From NCBI GenBank assembly GCA_910577335.1, contig CAJTMJ010000019.1, positions 1 through 61,557 on the forward strand: DNA of 61,557 bases, in the 5' to 3' direction. This stretch comes from an uncultured Duncaniella sp. (lineage in GTDB: Bacteria; Bacteroidota; Bacteroidia; Bacteroidales; Muribaculaceae). How positions within the stretch are numbered: position 1 is the stretch's first letter; each line of letters begins with the position of its first letter. The notes beneath the pieces are model-generated. The model saw only the letters and a program-made list of their open reading frames with translations. It was not told the DNA's origin and made no database searches. This document shows, one piece after another, positions 35,414 through 44,738 of this stretch. Both the position numbers and the translations under genes were made by a program.

Positions 35414-36530
35414 ATGAAAAGAATTGGCATAATTGGGGGGGTATTTGCAGCTTCCATTAGTATTGAAATGTAAAGAGATGGGTATTGAATCTCACTGCTT
35501 CGCATGGGCAGACGGAGCTGTCTGTGACGGCTATGCTGATTATTTTTACCCTATCTCGATTATTGAGAAGGAACAAATCCTGGAAAAATGCAAGGAGATT
35601 GGAATTGATGCCATAGCTTCTATTGCTTCCGATCTGGCTGTTACAACTGTCAATTATGTTGCTGATAAGATGGGCTTGATAGCCAATCCGGTTGAATACA
35701 CAGACATTACAACCAACAAATATAAAATGAGACAAGCACTGAGTTTTGATGGCGTTCCTTGTCCTTTATTTATGGTAGTAGAAGATGGAGAAATACCGGA
35801 TATCAGCGATATGACATTCCCGCTTATAGTTAAACCCACCGACAGGTCAGGTAGTAGAGGTGTCAAGAAAATATTGACAGTGGAAGAGCTAAGCAATGCA
35901 ATAGACAGGGCCGCAAAAGAATCATTTAAAAATGAGGTAATTATTGAAGAATATATCGAAGGACGGGAAATCTCAGTAGAATCTATCTCGTTTGACGGTC
36001 AACATCATATATTGCAGATAACAGACAAAGTAACTACTGGTGCTCCATATTTTGTTGAACTCGAACATCATCAGCCCTCAAACTTGCCAGATGCAGTAAA
36101 AGAACGGGTAAAAACCATTGTGCAGAAGGCCCTTGATGCATTGCATATCCGTAATGGAGCTTCGCATTCCGAATTGAAAATAACTCCCGGCTGCGATATA
36201 AAGATAATTGAGATAGGAGCAAGAATGGGAGGAGATTTCATAGGGTCTGACTTAGTAAGGCTTTCTACCGGCTACGACTTTATAAAAGGGGTTGTGGAGG
36301 TAGCATTAGGTAATTTTAATGAGCCGGAACTTACTGAACAGAAGTTCAGTGGAGTTTATTTCCTCTCGAAAGAGACTGAACATCTTCAAAGGTACATAGA
36401 TAGCTGGAAAGACTATCCTCAGATTGTCAGAGGACAAAGAACAGATACAGAACTCCATGAGATTCATGAGAGTGCGGATCGTAGTGGATATTTTATTTAT
36501 CAGTCTAATCATAAATTTATCTGTAATTGA
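35414..36530 (+). pseudogene. ATP-grasp ligase, frame broken at a G7 tract near the start
   Basis: The natural ATG at 35414 reads MKRIGIIGG and then runs into seven G (35435-35441), after which it stops at 20 codons; the rest of the protein is in another frame. With six G the reading becomes MKRIGIIGGYLQLPLVLKCK, a normal ATP-grasp N-terminus, and continues about 371 residues. ATP-binding KPTDRSGSRGVKKI, the catalytic region IEEYIEGREISVES and EIGARMGGDFIGSD are all present. Such ligases join a carboxylate to an amine, here possibly an amino acid to an amino sugar. Translation could also start at a TTG at 35433, giving 365 residues, so loss of function is not certain. Confidence 0.7.
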
Positions 36531-36535
36531 ATATC

Positions 36536-37195
36536 ATGCGTATATTCGGACCATCAAGAATTGCTATCATAGGGGCAGGTGAATTCGGGAAGCAGGCTGC
36601 GCATTACATTTTACAGAATGACCGCAACTCCCGACATCATGAAATTGTCGGATGGTATGATGACACTATTTCAAAGGGTGAGATAATTGCTGGTTATCCT
36701 GTTTTGGGAAAGATTGATTCTGCTACAGACGATTTTAATTCTGGCAAATTTGAACATCTTTTCATCGCTATAGGATATAATCATCCGGATTTTAAGGAAT
36801 CTCTTATAAATAAACACAAGGGAAAGATACCTTTATACAATATTATTTCACCAGAGGCTTATATAGACCCTACATCTGTTATCGAAGAAAATATATTCAT
36901 TTATCCGGGAGCGATAATTGACAAAGAGACGAGGTTGGATAATGGGGTAACGGTAAATCTGGGAAGTATTATTTCACATAATTCGACAATCGGCGCATGT
37001 GGTTTTATTGCTCCCGGCGTCACTATCGCAGGATTTAGCACGGTAGGGAAATACTCATTCGTAGGAGCCGGAGCCACTATCATAGACAATATTACTGTTT
37101 GTGATAATGTGAGACTTGGTGCTGGATGTGTGGTTACAGATGATATTACATCTGCAGGATTATACTTGGGAATTCCTGCGAGAAAATATAAATGA
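36536..37195 (+). CDS. NeuD/PglD-like sugar O-/N-acyltransferase
   Basis: About 219 residues from the ATG at 36536 (MRIFGPSRIAIIGAGEFGK). An N-terminal Rossmann-like domain with GAGEFGKQ is followed by a left-handed beta-helix of hexapeptide repeats (residues about 110-205, IIDKETRLDNGVTVNLG, FIAPGVTIAG). This is the NeuD/PglD family of acyltransferases acting on nucleotide sugars. It lies 5 nt after the ATP-grasp gene and just before the aminotransferase. Confidence 0.82.
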   Translation: MRIFGPSRIAIIGAGEFGKQAAHYILQNDRNSRHHEIVGWYDDTISKGEIIAGYPVLGKIDSATDDFNSGKFEHLFIAIGYNHPDFKESLINKHKGKIPLYNIISPEAYIDPTSVIEENIFIYPGAIIDKETRLDNGVTVNLGSIISHNSTIGACGFIAPGVTIAGFSTVGKYSFVGAGATIIDNITVCDNVRLGAGCVVTDDITSAGLYLGIPARKYK

Positions 37196-37217
37196 CGAAC
37201 TAAAATTTCATAATAAC

Positions 37218-38441
37218 ATGATCCCTTTTAATAAACCTTTCCTTACTGGAAAAGAGGCGCATTACATCTATCAAGCTGTATATTCCGGCAAACTGTCGGG
37301 AAACGGCGTGTTTACAAAAAAGTGTCAGAAATTCTTTGAGGAGCATTATGGCTTCAAGAAAGCCCTGATGACAACCTCTTGCACAGATGCGCTTGAGATG
37401 GCAGCAATCCTTTGCGACATTAGGCCGGGAGACGAAGTTATTGCACCAAGCTATACATTCGTTTCAACGGTGCTTGCCTTTGTTCGTCAAGGAGCCAAAA
37501 TCGTTTTCTGCGATAGCTGTAAGGAAAATCCCAATATTGACGCTGACAGAATTGAAGCGCTTATAACCGACAAGACAAAGGTAATAATACCTGTACATTA
37601 TGCCGGTGTAGCCTGCGATATGGACAAAATCATGGATATTGCCAATCGTCATAACCTTCTTGTTGTGGAAGACGCAGCCCAGGCAATTGATTCATATTAT
37701 AAAGGTAGACCGCTTGGTTCAATCGGTCATTTGGGATGTTTCTCGTTCCATGAGACTAAGAACATAATAGCAGGCGAAGGTGGTCTCTTGACAATCAATG
37801 ACGATCGCTTCATCCGTCGCTCTGAGATTATATGGGAAAAAGGAACCAACCGTTCGGAGTTCTTCCGTGGCGAGGTAAATAAATACGGCTGGGTCGACAC
37901 TGGTTCTTCATTCCTTCCATCAGAATTGATATCAGCGTTCCTATGGGCGCAGATTGAAAATATGGACATGATACAGACGCGTCGCAAGGAGATTTGGGAA
38001 CAATACTATCAAGGATTGAAACCAATGGCAGACAAAGGATATTTCCAATTGCCGGATATTCCCGAATATGCTACCAACAATGCCCACATGTTCTACATTG
38101 TCTGCCGTACGCTTGAAGAAAGAACAGCTCTAATTAAGCATCTCAAAGAAAACGAAATACTCTCAGTATTTCACTATCTAAGCCTTCACAAGAGCGGATT
38201 CTATACTTCGCATTCTGATGTACGTCCAGATACCTGCCAGGGATTGGAGACAATACAGATGAAGAATTTTGACGGTTCTGTTACCGACGAAACGCAGGTT
38301 GTAGGCCTCGACCTCCCCAATTGCGATCGTTTCGCCGACTGCCTCCTCCGCCTCCCCTTGTATTATGAACTTACGAATGAGGAAGTAATGAAGATTACAA
38401 AAGAACTAAACATTTTCTATAGCCCCAATTTTATAAAATGA
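37218..38441 (+). CDS. WecE-like sugar aminotransferase (DegT/DnrJ/EryC1/StrS family)
   Basis: A PLP enzyme of 407 residues from the ATG at 37218 (MIPFNKPFLTGKEAHYIYQA). It shows the fold's VIAPSYTFVST, the VVEDAAQAIDSYYKG cofactor site and the lysine region LGCFSFHETKNIIAGEGG, where E. coli WecE has the Schiff-base Lys. Overall it resembles WecE/RffA, which makes dTDP-4-amino-4,6-dideoxy-galactose from the rmlA/rmlB product; both genes are in this window. It overlaps the next glycosyltransferase gene by 4 bp. Confidence 0.87.
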   Translation: MIPFNKPFLTGKEAHYIYQAVYSGKLSGNGVFTKKCQKFFEEHYGFKKALMTTSCTDALEMAAILCDIRPGDEVIAPSYTFVSTVLAFVRQGAKIVFCDSCKENPNIDADRIEALITDKTKVIIPVHYAGVACDMDKIMDIANRHNLLVVEDAAQAIDSYYKGRPLGSIGHLGCFSFHETKNIIAGEGGLLTINDDRFIRRSEIIWEKGTNRSEFFRGEVNKYGWVDTGSSFLPSELISAFLWAQIENMDMIQTRRKEIWEQYYQGLKPMADKGYFQLPDIPEYATNNAHMFYIVCRTLEERTALIKHLKENEILSVFHYLSLHKSGFYTSHSDVRPDTCQGLETIQMKNFDGSVTDETQVVGLDLPNCDRFADCLLRLPLYYELTNEEVMKITKELNIFYSPNFIK

Positions 38442-39775
38442 AGGAATTAAAGAATGTTCTCGTTATTTCATCAAGACCCCCCTTCCATTCAGCAGGATTG
38501 GGACAGGATATCATAGACGCTCTTTCAGAAAATGGAATAAATGTCGATTATCTTACTAGATTTAAATATAAAAATCAGCCTGACAATGTAATCAGTATAA
38601 GAAATGAAAAGCCTTTGATAATTATGACATTATCAAGATTGCTCTCCTTTCTTAGGCTTGATGCTATCAAAAGGATTATACATAGAATAAAACCACAAAA
38701 ATCACCATATATAATCAATAATAATATTGAGATAAAATATCCATACGAGGATAATCCTGCCATTCCTATTGAGGAAGTTGTTAATGCCATAAATAAAGAT
38801 TATGATTTGGTAATTACTCTTATTTGGCAAGATATGATTACCACGGAGACTTTAAAAAAAATATATCATAAAATTAATGCTCCGATATTGATTTATTCTC
38901 CAGATATGACCCCTATGACAGGAGGTTGTTTTTATTTCAACAATTGCACTCGCTATACACAAGGATGTGGCTTTTGTCCAGGGCTGAATAGTTCTATTCT
39001 AGAAGATAACTCAAGACGTAATTATTATATAAAAAAAGATAATTATGCGCAAATGAATGTTTCTTTTCTCGGTAATACTTGGATGAATCAATATGTCAAA
39101 AGGAGCTTATTATTTCCATCTGATCGTATTTTCAAGACTGAGATTGTAATAGATGAGGTGAAATTTCGACCTTTAAATCAAACTTCGATTAGAAGAGAAT
39201 TAGGATTACCGATAGATGGTTTTATAATAATGCTCAGGTCTACTCCTGATATAAGGAAAGGTAATAAGGATATGAAAAGGGTTATTGATAAATTTGTTAA
39301 AAAACTTACTGCTGACGAGCAAACTAATGTTTGTATTCTAACAGTGGGGAATGATTATTTTTCAAGTATATGTGATATATCATCAACTTATTCAATCTTT
39401 GATTTAGGCATTGTTGATAAGACATTATTAATTAAGGCATATAATGCATCTGACTTATTCCTTTGCGCGTCAATCGATGATGCAGGACCATCAATGATAA
39501 ATCAATCATTAATGTGTGGAACGCCAGTTGTTTCATATAAAATTGGCACAACATTAGATGTTATTGAGTCAGGAAAGTCAGGATTTTATTCAGATATTAG
39601 AGATGTAAATACAATGGCTGAAAATGTACATAGAATATTTGAATTAAAATTAGAACAAAAAGCAAATATTAGAGAATTTTCTAGAGAAATTGCTCTTATG
39701 CATAATTCTAAAAAAGCTTTTTATGAATCAATAAAAAATATTTGGTCAATAGTAAGAGATGTTAATGCCTGTTGA
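38438..39775 (+). CDS. Glycosyltransferase (GT4-like) with cysteine-rich insert
   Basis: A 445-residue GT-B glycosyltransferase: N-terminal VLVISSRPPFHSAGLGQDI, a Cys-rich insert CFYFNNCTRYTQGCGFCPGL (residues about 166-185) seen in a subset of Bacteroidales glycosyltransferases, and the C-terminal nucleotide-sugar site ASIDDAGPSMINQSLMCGTP. Donor and acceptor unknown. It is one of the most AT-rich genes of the window. Confidence 0.8.
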   Translation: MKELKNVLVISSRPPFHSAGLGQDIIDALSENGINVDYLTRFKYKNQPDNVISIRNEKPLIIMTLSRLLSFLRLDAIKRIIHRIKPQKSPYIINNNIEIKYPYEDNPAIPIEEVVNAINKDYDLVITLIWQDMITTETLKKIYHKINAPILIYSPDMTPMTGGCFYFNNCTRYTQGCGFCPGLNSSILEDNSRRNYYIKKDNYAQMNVSFLGNTWMNQYVKRSLLFPSDRIFKTEIVIDEVKFRPLNQTSIRRELGLPIDGFIIMLRSTPDIRKGNKDMKRVIDKFVKKLTADEQTNVCILTVGNDYFSSICDISSTYSIFDLGIVDKTLLIKAYNASDLFLCASIDDAGPSMINQSLMCGTPVVSYKIGTTLDVIESGKSGFYSDIRDVNTMAENVHRIFELKLEQKANIREFSREIALMHNSKKAFYESIKNIWSIVRDVNAC

Positions 39776-39845
39776 GAAATTATTAATCAAAAAGAACATA
39801 AAATAGTAGACTAGTTTATCGATCATATAAAATCATTAAATCGTA

Positions 39846-40679
39846 ATGAAAATATTAGTAACAGGCGCCAACGGTTACATTGGACGACATGTAGTTTCAT
39901 ACCTTCTCGATAGAGAGGTTGAAGTAATCGTATGCGATATTAGAACTGAAAATGTCGATTCAAGGGCAACTTGTATTGATTTTGATCTATTCAATCTCTC
40001 AGATTCAAATGTCTTCGGAATTTTAGGGTCGCCGGATGTTTGCCTTCACATGGCTTGGAGGAATGGTTTTGTACATAATGCATCTACCCAAATGGGAGAT
40101 ATTTCTGCGCATTATAAGTTTCTTACTGCATTAATTGACGGAGGTCTCAAACATTTGGCTATAATGGGCAGTATGCATGAAGTAGGATATTGGGAAGGAG
40201 CTATTAATGAGAATACTCCCTGCAATCCACTTTCGATGTATGGAATTGCAAAAAATGCTTTGAGACAATCTATGGAGATTTACTGCAAGCAGAAAGATAT
40301 AATTTTCCAGTGGTTGAGGTGTTATTATATTCTCGGCGATGACAGACACAATAACTCTATTTTCTGCAAGATATTAATGGCTGCCGAAGAAGGTAAGAAG
40401 ACCTTCCCATTTACAACCGGCAAAAACAAATATGACTTTATAAATGTAGACGAGCTTGCAAAATTAATTTCGGCGACTGTCACACAAACTGCCGTTAATG
40501 GAATTATCAACTGCTGTACGGGCAATCCTATAAGCCTTGCAGAAAGAGTAGAACGTTTCATAAAGGAACACAATCTTGACATAAAGCTTGAATATGGGGC
40601 TTTCCCAGATCGTCCGTACGATTCTCCATGTGTTTATGGAAATCCTTCTAAAATTCAAGAAATTCTAACTAATAGCTAA
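39846..40679 (+). CDS. NAD-dependent sugar epimerase/dehydratase (extended SDR)
   Basis: A 277-residue Rossmann protein beginning MKILVTGANGYIGRHVVSYL with the SDR active-site pair in MYGIAKNAL (YxxxK, residues about 133-137). Length is shorter than typical 4,6-dehydratases, more like reductases or epimerases of dTDP/GDP sugars. It is isolated by 70 nt on the upstream side and 9 nt from the next gene. Exact substrate cannot be said. Confidence 0.8.
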   Translation: MKILVTGANGYIGRHVVSYLLDREVEVIVCDIRTENVDSRATCIDFDLFNLSDSNVFGILGSPDVCLHMAWRNGFVHNASTQMGDISAHYKFLTALIDGGLKHLAIMGSMHEVGYWEGAINENTPCNPLSMYGIAKNALRQSMEIYCKQKDIIFQWLRCYYILGDDRHNNSIFCKILMAAEEGKKTFPFTTGKNKYDFINVDELAKLISATVTQTAVNGIINCCTGNPISLAERVERFIKEHNLDIKLEYGAFPDRPYDSPCVYGNPSKIQEILTNS

Positions 40680-40688
40680 AACAAAGAA

Positions 40689-41654
40689 ATGATTGACTCT
40701 TCTTATAGATATATCATACTAAGCGCGGGTCAGGAATGGAATCTCTATTCATGGGAAAGTACTAAAAATGACTCAAATATTGAATTCTATAATGAATTGT
40801 TCCGGCCTCTTTTACTTAAAAAGTTTTGGTGGAGAACGTATTTTAAAAGCAAATTTTTATGCAGGATTATTTGGTTCCCGTATTTTCGTAGACTATTGAA
40901 AATAGATAAAAGAAAGACAATCTTGATAGTATATGATTGGCATTATCTTACAATGTCATCTTATATAGTTCAGTCTTTTAAGCGAATGTATAATAATCTA
41001 ACCATTGTATATTGCTTCACAAATCTGTCAAAGGTAACTGGAGCTAAAACCTTTGGCTTACTTGATAATTTAAAAGACAGTTATGACCAGGTGTATGCAT
41101 TTGATAAGCTTGATTCGGAACGGTATGGATTTGATTATTCAAGACTTGTCTATGCTCCTGTAAGACATGATTATTTGATAAATTGTGTTCAAGAATTAGA
41201 TTTATTCTATGTTGGACAAGCAAAGGACAGGCTAACCCAATTAATAGATATTTTTAAGAACGCACAAAAAGCAGGACTCAAGTGTAAATTTTTTATTACT
41301 GGTGTATCAGAGGAAAGCCAATATGTTCACCCGGATATTGTATATAATCAGAACATATCTTATGGAGAAGTTTTAGGTTACATATCAAAATCCAGATGTA
41401 TTGTTGATGCCATTCAAGGAGAATCGACAGGGATGACTCTCAAAACTTGTGAGGCAGTGTATTGGGATAAAAAACTGATTACAACAAATGTCAATGTTGT
41501 AAATGAACCCTATTTCAACTCCAATAATATAATGGTATACGATGAAAAATCTGATTTGAAAAGATTTATGAAATTAGAGTTGATGCCATATACAGATAAA
41601 GATAGGTTCATATTTTCTCCCTATAGGCTAATACAACAGATTATGACATTATGA
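40689..41654 (+). CDS. Putative glycosyltransferase of the capsule locus
   Basis: A 321-residue soluble protein without an obvious Rossmann signature but with a C-terminal segment YISKSRCIVDAIQGESTGMT followed by CEAVYWDKKLITTN, the acidic/Glu pattern seen near the donor site of GT-B-like lipopolysaccharide glycosyltransferases. N-terminal aromatic/basic stretches (KKFWWRTYFKSK, residues about 40-51) could mediate membrane contact. Assigned by this pattern and by its location among transferases. Confidence 0.55.
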   Translation: MIDSSYRYIILSAGQEWNLYSWESTKNDSNIEFYNELFRPLLLKKFWWRTYFKSKFLCRIIWFPYFRRLLKIDKRKTILIVYDWHYLTMSSYIVQSFKRMYNNLTIVYCFTNLSKVTGAKTFGLLDNLKDSYDQVYAFDKLDSERYGFDYSRLVYAPVRHDYLINCVQELDLFYVGQAKDRLTQLIDIFKNAQKAGLKCKFFITGVSEESQYVHPDIVYNQNISYGEVLGYISKSRCIVDAIQGESTGMTLKTCEAVYWDKKLITTNVNVVNEPYFNSNNIMVYDEKSDLKRFMKLELMPYTDKDRFIFSPYRLIQQIMTL

Positions 41655-41684
41655 ATTCTGATATTATCCTATTAGGATAGTCCT

Positions 41685-42923
41685 TTGAAATTCCTGGACT
41701 TCATCAATTTTATACATACAGAAGTGAAAAGTGATTGTAAGCGAATTCTAATAGTTACACCGGATCCTAATGGTGGTGGATCATCAAGATCTATGCTGAC
41801 TGTTGCTAAATATCTCAAAGAAAATAGATATGATGTAATGGTAGTTATAACTAAGAAAGGATTTGTAACAGATTCTCTTGATAAATTAGGTATTAATTAT
41901 GAGATTAATCCTTATATTGTCTTAAATATTTGGCCTTGGATATTAAGTTGGAAAGATGTATTGTTATATGTCCCAAGATTAATTAGGTATTTTCTATTCT
42001 CGTTACTTAGCGTATTTAAATTGCGTAAGATAGCAAAAAAATTCAGGCCAGATTTGGTATATTCAAATTCCTCATTAATAATGTGTGGATTTAGGGTAGC
42101 ATCATCTTTAGATTTACCTCATCTATGGCATATTCGAGATTTCGGAAACAAAGATTTTGGATGGACTTTTTTCCCGACGAACGAATATAAAAATAGGTTG
42201 ATGAGAGCTACTCCTTCAATATCAATTACCAAAGAGATCAATCAATATTATCATCTTGAAAAATCAGGAATAGTCGTATATAACGGTCTGAAATCCAAAT
42301 CAGATTCATCGAAAGCTTCTCCAATGCCTATCCATTGTTTTAATCCTTATTTTCTTTTCGTAGGTGGGATAACAGAAAATAAAGGATGTACAGATTTGAT
42401 TAATGCTTTTTGCGAATATAGAAAAAAGGGAGGTTCTTATGATCTTTTAATTTGTGGGTCTGGAGAAAACTATTATGTCAATAAATTAAAGAGTATTTTA
42501 AAAAAAAATCATGATGTGGAGAATCATGTATATTTTGAGGGTCAGGTGTCTAATGTAGATGATTATATGATGTCAGCTCAGGCTATAATTGTGCCATCTA
42601 AATATGAGGCTTTTGGTCGTATTACAGCAGAGGCTATGTTTGATAGATGTTTGATTATTGGGCGTGATGTCGGAGGTACCAAAGAGCAGTTTGATCTCGG
42701 CTTAAGACAAAATGGTCATGAAATAGGACTACGATTTACTACAGTCGAGGATTTACAAGCCTGTATGCATGAAGTTGAATCTATGAGCCAGACTGAACGA
42801 GATTCATACATAATGCCTGCATTTCTAACTGCTACTGATAATTTTACAATAGATGTTTATACTGAACGTATCCAGGATTATATCGAACAGGTAATTAATC
42901 CTTCTTATATTGTTAGAAAGTAA
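41685..42923 (+). CDS. Family 4 glycosyltransferase
   Basis: A 412-residue GT-B enzyme: RILIVTPDPNGGGSSRSMLT (residues about 21-40) with the Gly-rich acceptor loop and VPSKYEAFGRITAEAMFDR (about 303-321), the GT4 EAFG-type donor motif with the E7E spacing. No ATG is found near the 5' end; the first start in frame is TTG at 41685, followed by a normal N-terminus. It precedes the next gene by 6 nt. Confidence 0.85.
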   Translation: MKFLDFINFIHTEVKSDCKRILIVTPDPNGGGSSRSMLTVAKYLKENRYDVMVVITKKGFVTDSLDKLGINYEINPYIVLNIWPWILSWKDVLLYVPRLIRYFLFSLLSVFKLRKIAKKFRPDLVYSNSSLIMCGFRVASSLDLPHLWHIRDFGNKDFGWTFFPTNEYKNRLMRATPSISITKEINQYYHLEKSGIVVYNGLKSKSDSSKASPMPIHCFNPYFLFVGGITENKGCTDLINAFCEYRKKGGSYDLLICGSGENYYVNKLKSILKKNHDVENHVYFEGQVSNVDDYMMSAQAIIVPSKYEAFGRITAEAMFDRCLIIGRDVGGTKEQFDLGLRQNGHEIGLRFTTVEDLQACMHEVESMSQTERDSYIMPAFLTATDNFTIDVYTERIQDYIEQVINPSYIVRK

Positions 42924-42929
42924 TATCTA

Positions 42930-43649
42930 ATGGTTAAATTGTTAAAAATTATCTATAAACATAGATGGGTCTTGAGAGCTATAATACCATCTTTATGGTT
43001 TTGTATTCGTCATTTGCCTTTTAAACAGGCTATCAAAGTGCCTATATTGTTATATAAACCGCATCTGGGTAATAATTCTGGTAGATTTGTAATTAATGGA
43101 CCTGTGCATTTTGGAATGATAAGGCTTGGTTATAAACAAGTTTCGATTTATCCAAATACTGGAATTATGCTTGACAATAATGGCGTGATAATCTTTAATG
43201 GGGAATGTTCTATCGGAAACAATTCATATATATCAGTAGGAAATAAAGGCGTTATAACATTCGGTGATAATTGTCGAGCTACCACATCTTTAAAGATAGT
43301 ATGTTATCACAAGATAGATATTGAAGACAATGTGTTAATTGGATGGCAAAATTGTTTGTATGATACTGATTTTCATAAATTAACACATGTTAAAAGTGGG
43401 GGGGTGCTCGCAAAAAGTACCAAACCGGGATATGGCAGCATAAAAATAGGGCATGATACATGGATTGGCAATGGATGTAAGATTTATAAGGGGGTGACTG
43501 TTCCTCCGTATAGTGTTGTTGGTGCAGATACGATTCTTACTAAAACAGTAACTGATGAGACCCATACATTAATTTGCAATGAACGTAAGTCTGTTGTTAA
43601 GGTTCATGGCGTGTTTCGTAATGCTTCCGATGACTCTATTGAATACTGA
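42930..43649 (+). CDS. Hexapeptide-repeat acetyltransferase
   Basis: A 239-residue acyltransferase with a left-handed beta-helix in the second half (SIGNNSYISVGNKGVITFGD; HDTWIGNGCKIYKGVTVP, including the His-Asp-Thr-Trp-Ile-Gly signature of O-acetyltransferases). A run of seven G (43398-43404) lies within the gene in frame (KSGGVLAK), so the enzyme is intact here but could be switched off by slippage. Probably decorates the capsule sugar. Confidence 0.82.
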   Translation: MVKLLKIIYKHRWVLRAIIPSLWFCIRHLPFKQAIKVPILLYKPHLGNNSGRFVINGPVHFGMIRLGYKQVSIYPNTGIMLDNNGVIIFNGECSIGNNSYISVGNKGVITFGDNCRATTSLKIVCYHKIDIEDNVLIGWQNCLYDTDFHKLTHVKSGGVLAKSTKPGYGSIKIGHDTWIGNGCKIYKGVTVPPYSVVGADTILTKTVTDETHTLICNERKSVVKVHGVFRNASDDSIEY

Positions 43650-43668
43650 CTATATGATATTATACTAA

Positions 43669-44727
43669 GTGAACGTGAATGTTTTTCTATTAATATTCAT
43701 ATTGGCTATTGCCAACTATTTGGTTCAGATAAGACGAGATATAAAATATCTGAATTATATTTTAATGGGTATAATGTTTTGTCTATGTGCATTTAGAATG
43801 CCATGGGTTGGAGCTGATACTTATACTTATTTGCAGATTTATACTAATCCTACAGCTTTAGAGTCTTTTAAAAATGAATTTATTTTTTATTTTTTAATAA
43901 AAAGTCTCTACGGTTTAAATACTCCCGTATGGTTTACTCAGATTATTTCAACGTTATTGATATATATACCTTTTGGAATTGTAATACTAAGATATAGTCC
44001 AAAGCCATCATTATCAATCTTAATTTTTGTAGTTGCTTCTAATAATTATTTTCCTGAAACATTCAATATAACTCGACAGTTTATTTCTACTGGATTTTTA
44101 TTGCTCTCATGGGTGTCATTTAGTAAACTGAATTATAAAGCTGGAATTATTTATTTTTTTATTGCTATAGGCTTCCATTCGACTTCTATTATATATGCAC
44201 CTTTAGCTATATTGGCATTTAAAACTAAGTATAATATATCCACAACAATTACTATAATTTTGGTCACATTATGTTTTGCATTTGTTTTTTCATCAGTTTC
44301 TATTATCACTGGAGCTATTTCTAAGCTTGGTGCTTTCGGTATGGATAAATACTCTGAATATGCCTCATATGAATTGGGTAAATCTCGTACCAAATTTGGA
44401 TTAATAAGCGATTTGTTGCCGGTGTGCACACTTGGAATATACTGTTTGACTCAGTTGAAGCGTGAAAAGTTTCTTATTAAATTATTCTGTACAGGGCTTG
44501 TTTGTCTTAATATGGTTTCAGTAATGCCAACTGCTTATAGGATGTTGTTTGGTATTATTTCCCTGGAAATTATATTATATCCAATGTGCTATGTTCAGAA
44601 ATCAAAGTATAAATGGGTAATTTCTCTTCTAATAATTTTTTTATGTGTGATGTGGGTCTATAAGATGCCTTTTCTTGAAGGAGCAAAACTTTTGCCATAT
44701 GAGTCAGGAGTAACATATGTCAGATAA
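43669..44727 (+). CDS. wzy: Wzy-type polysaccharide polymerase (EpsG family)
   Basis: A 352-residue membrane protein with about 10 transmembrane segments. FRMPWVGADTYTYLQIY (residues about 43-59) is the EpsG/Wzy signature after the second helix, and SEYASYELGKSR the periplasmic loop later on. It polymerises flipped repeat units. The start is a GTG at 43669 by default; no ATG precedes the first helix. Confidence 0.82.
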   Translation: MNVNVFLLIFILAIANYLVQIRRDIKYLNYILMGIMFCLCAFRMPWVGADTYTYLQIYTNPTALESFKNEFIFYFLIKSLYGLNTPVWFTQIISTLLIYIPFGIVILRYSPKPSLSILIFVVASNNYFPETFNITRQFISTGFLLLSWVSFSKLNYKAGIIYFFIAIGFHSTSIIYAPLAILAFKTKYNISTTITIILVTLCFAFVFSSVSIITGAISKLGAFGMDKYSEYASYELGKSRTKFGLISDLLPVCTLGIYCLTQLKREKFLIKLFCTGLVCLNMVSVMPTAYRMLFGIISLEIILYPMCYVQKSKYKWVISLLIIFLCVMWVYKMPFLEGAKLLPYESGVTYVR

Positions 44728-44738
44728 TAATTTGTGTC

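Noticed and set aside
36527..36535. TTG at 36527 as start of the NeuD-like gene
   Set aside because: The ATG at 36536 begins the expected N-terminus and avoids overlap with the ATP-grasp gene.
38476..38481. C6 run at the start of the glycosyltransferase as another phase switch
   Set aside because: Only six bases long and in frame, so weak evidence compared with the C9 and G7 tracts.
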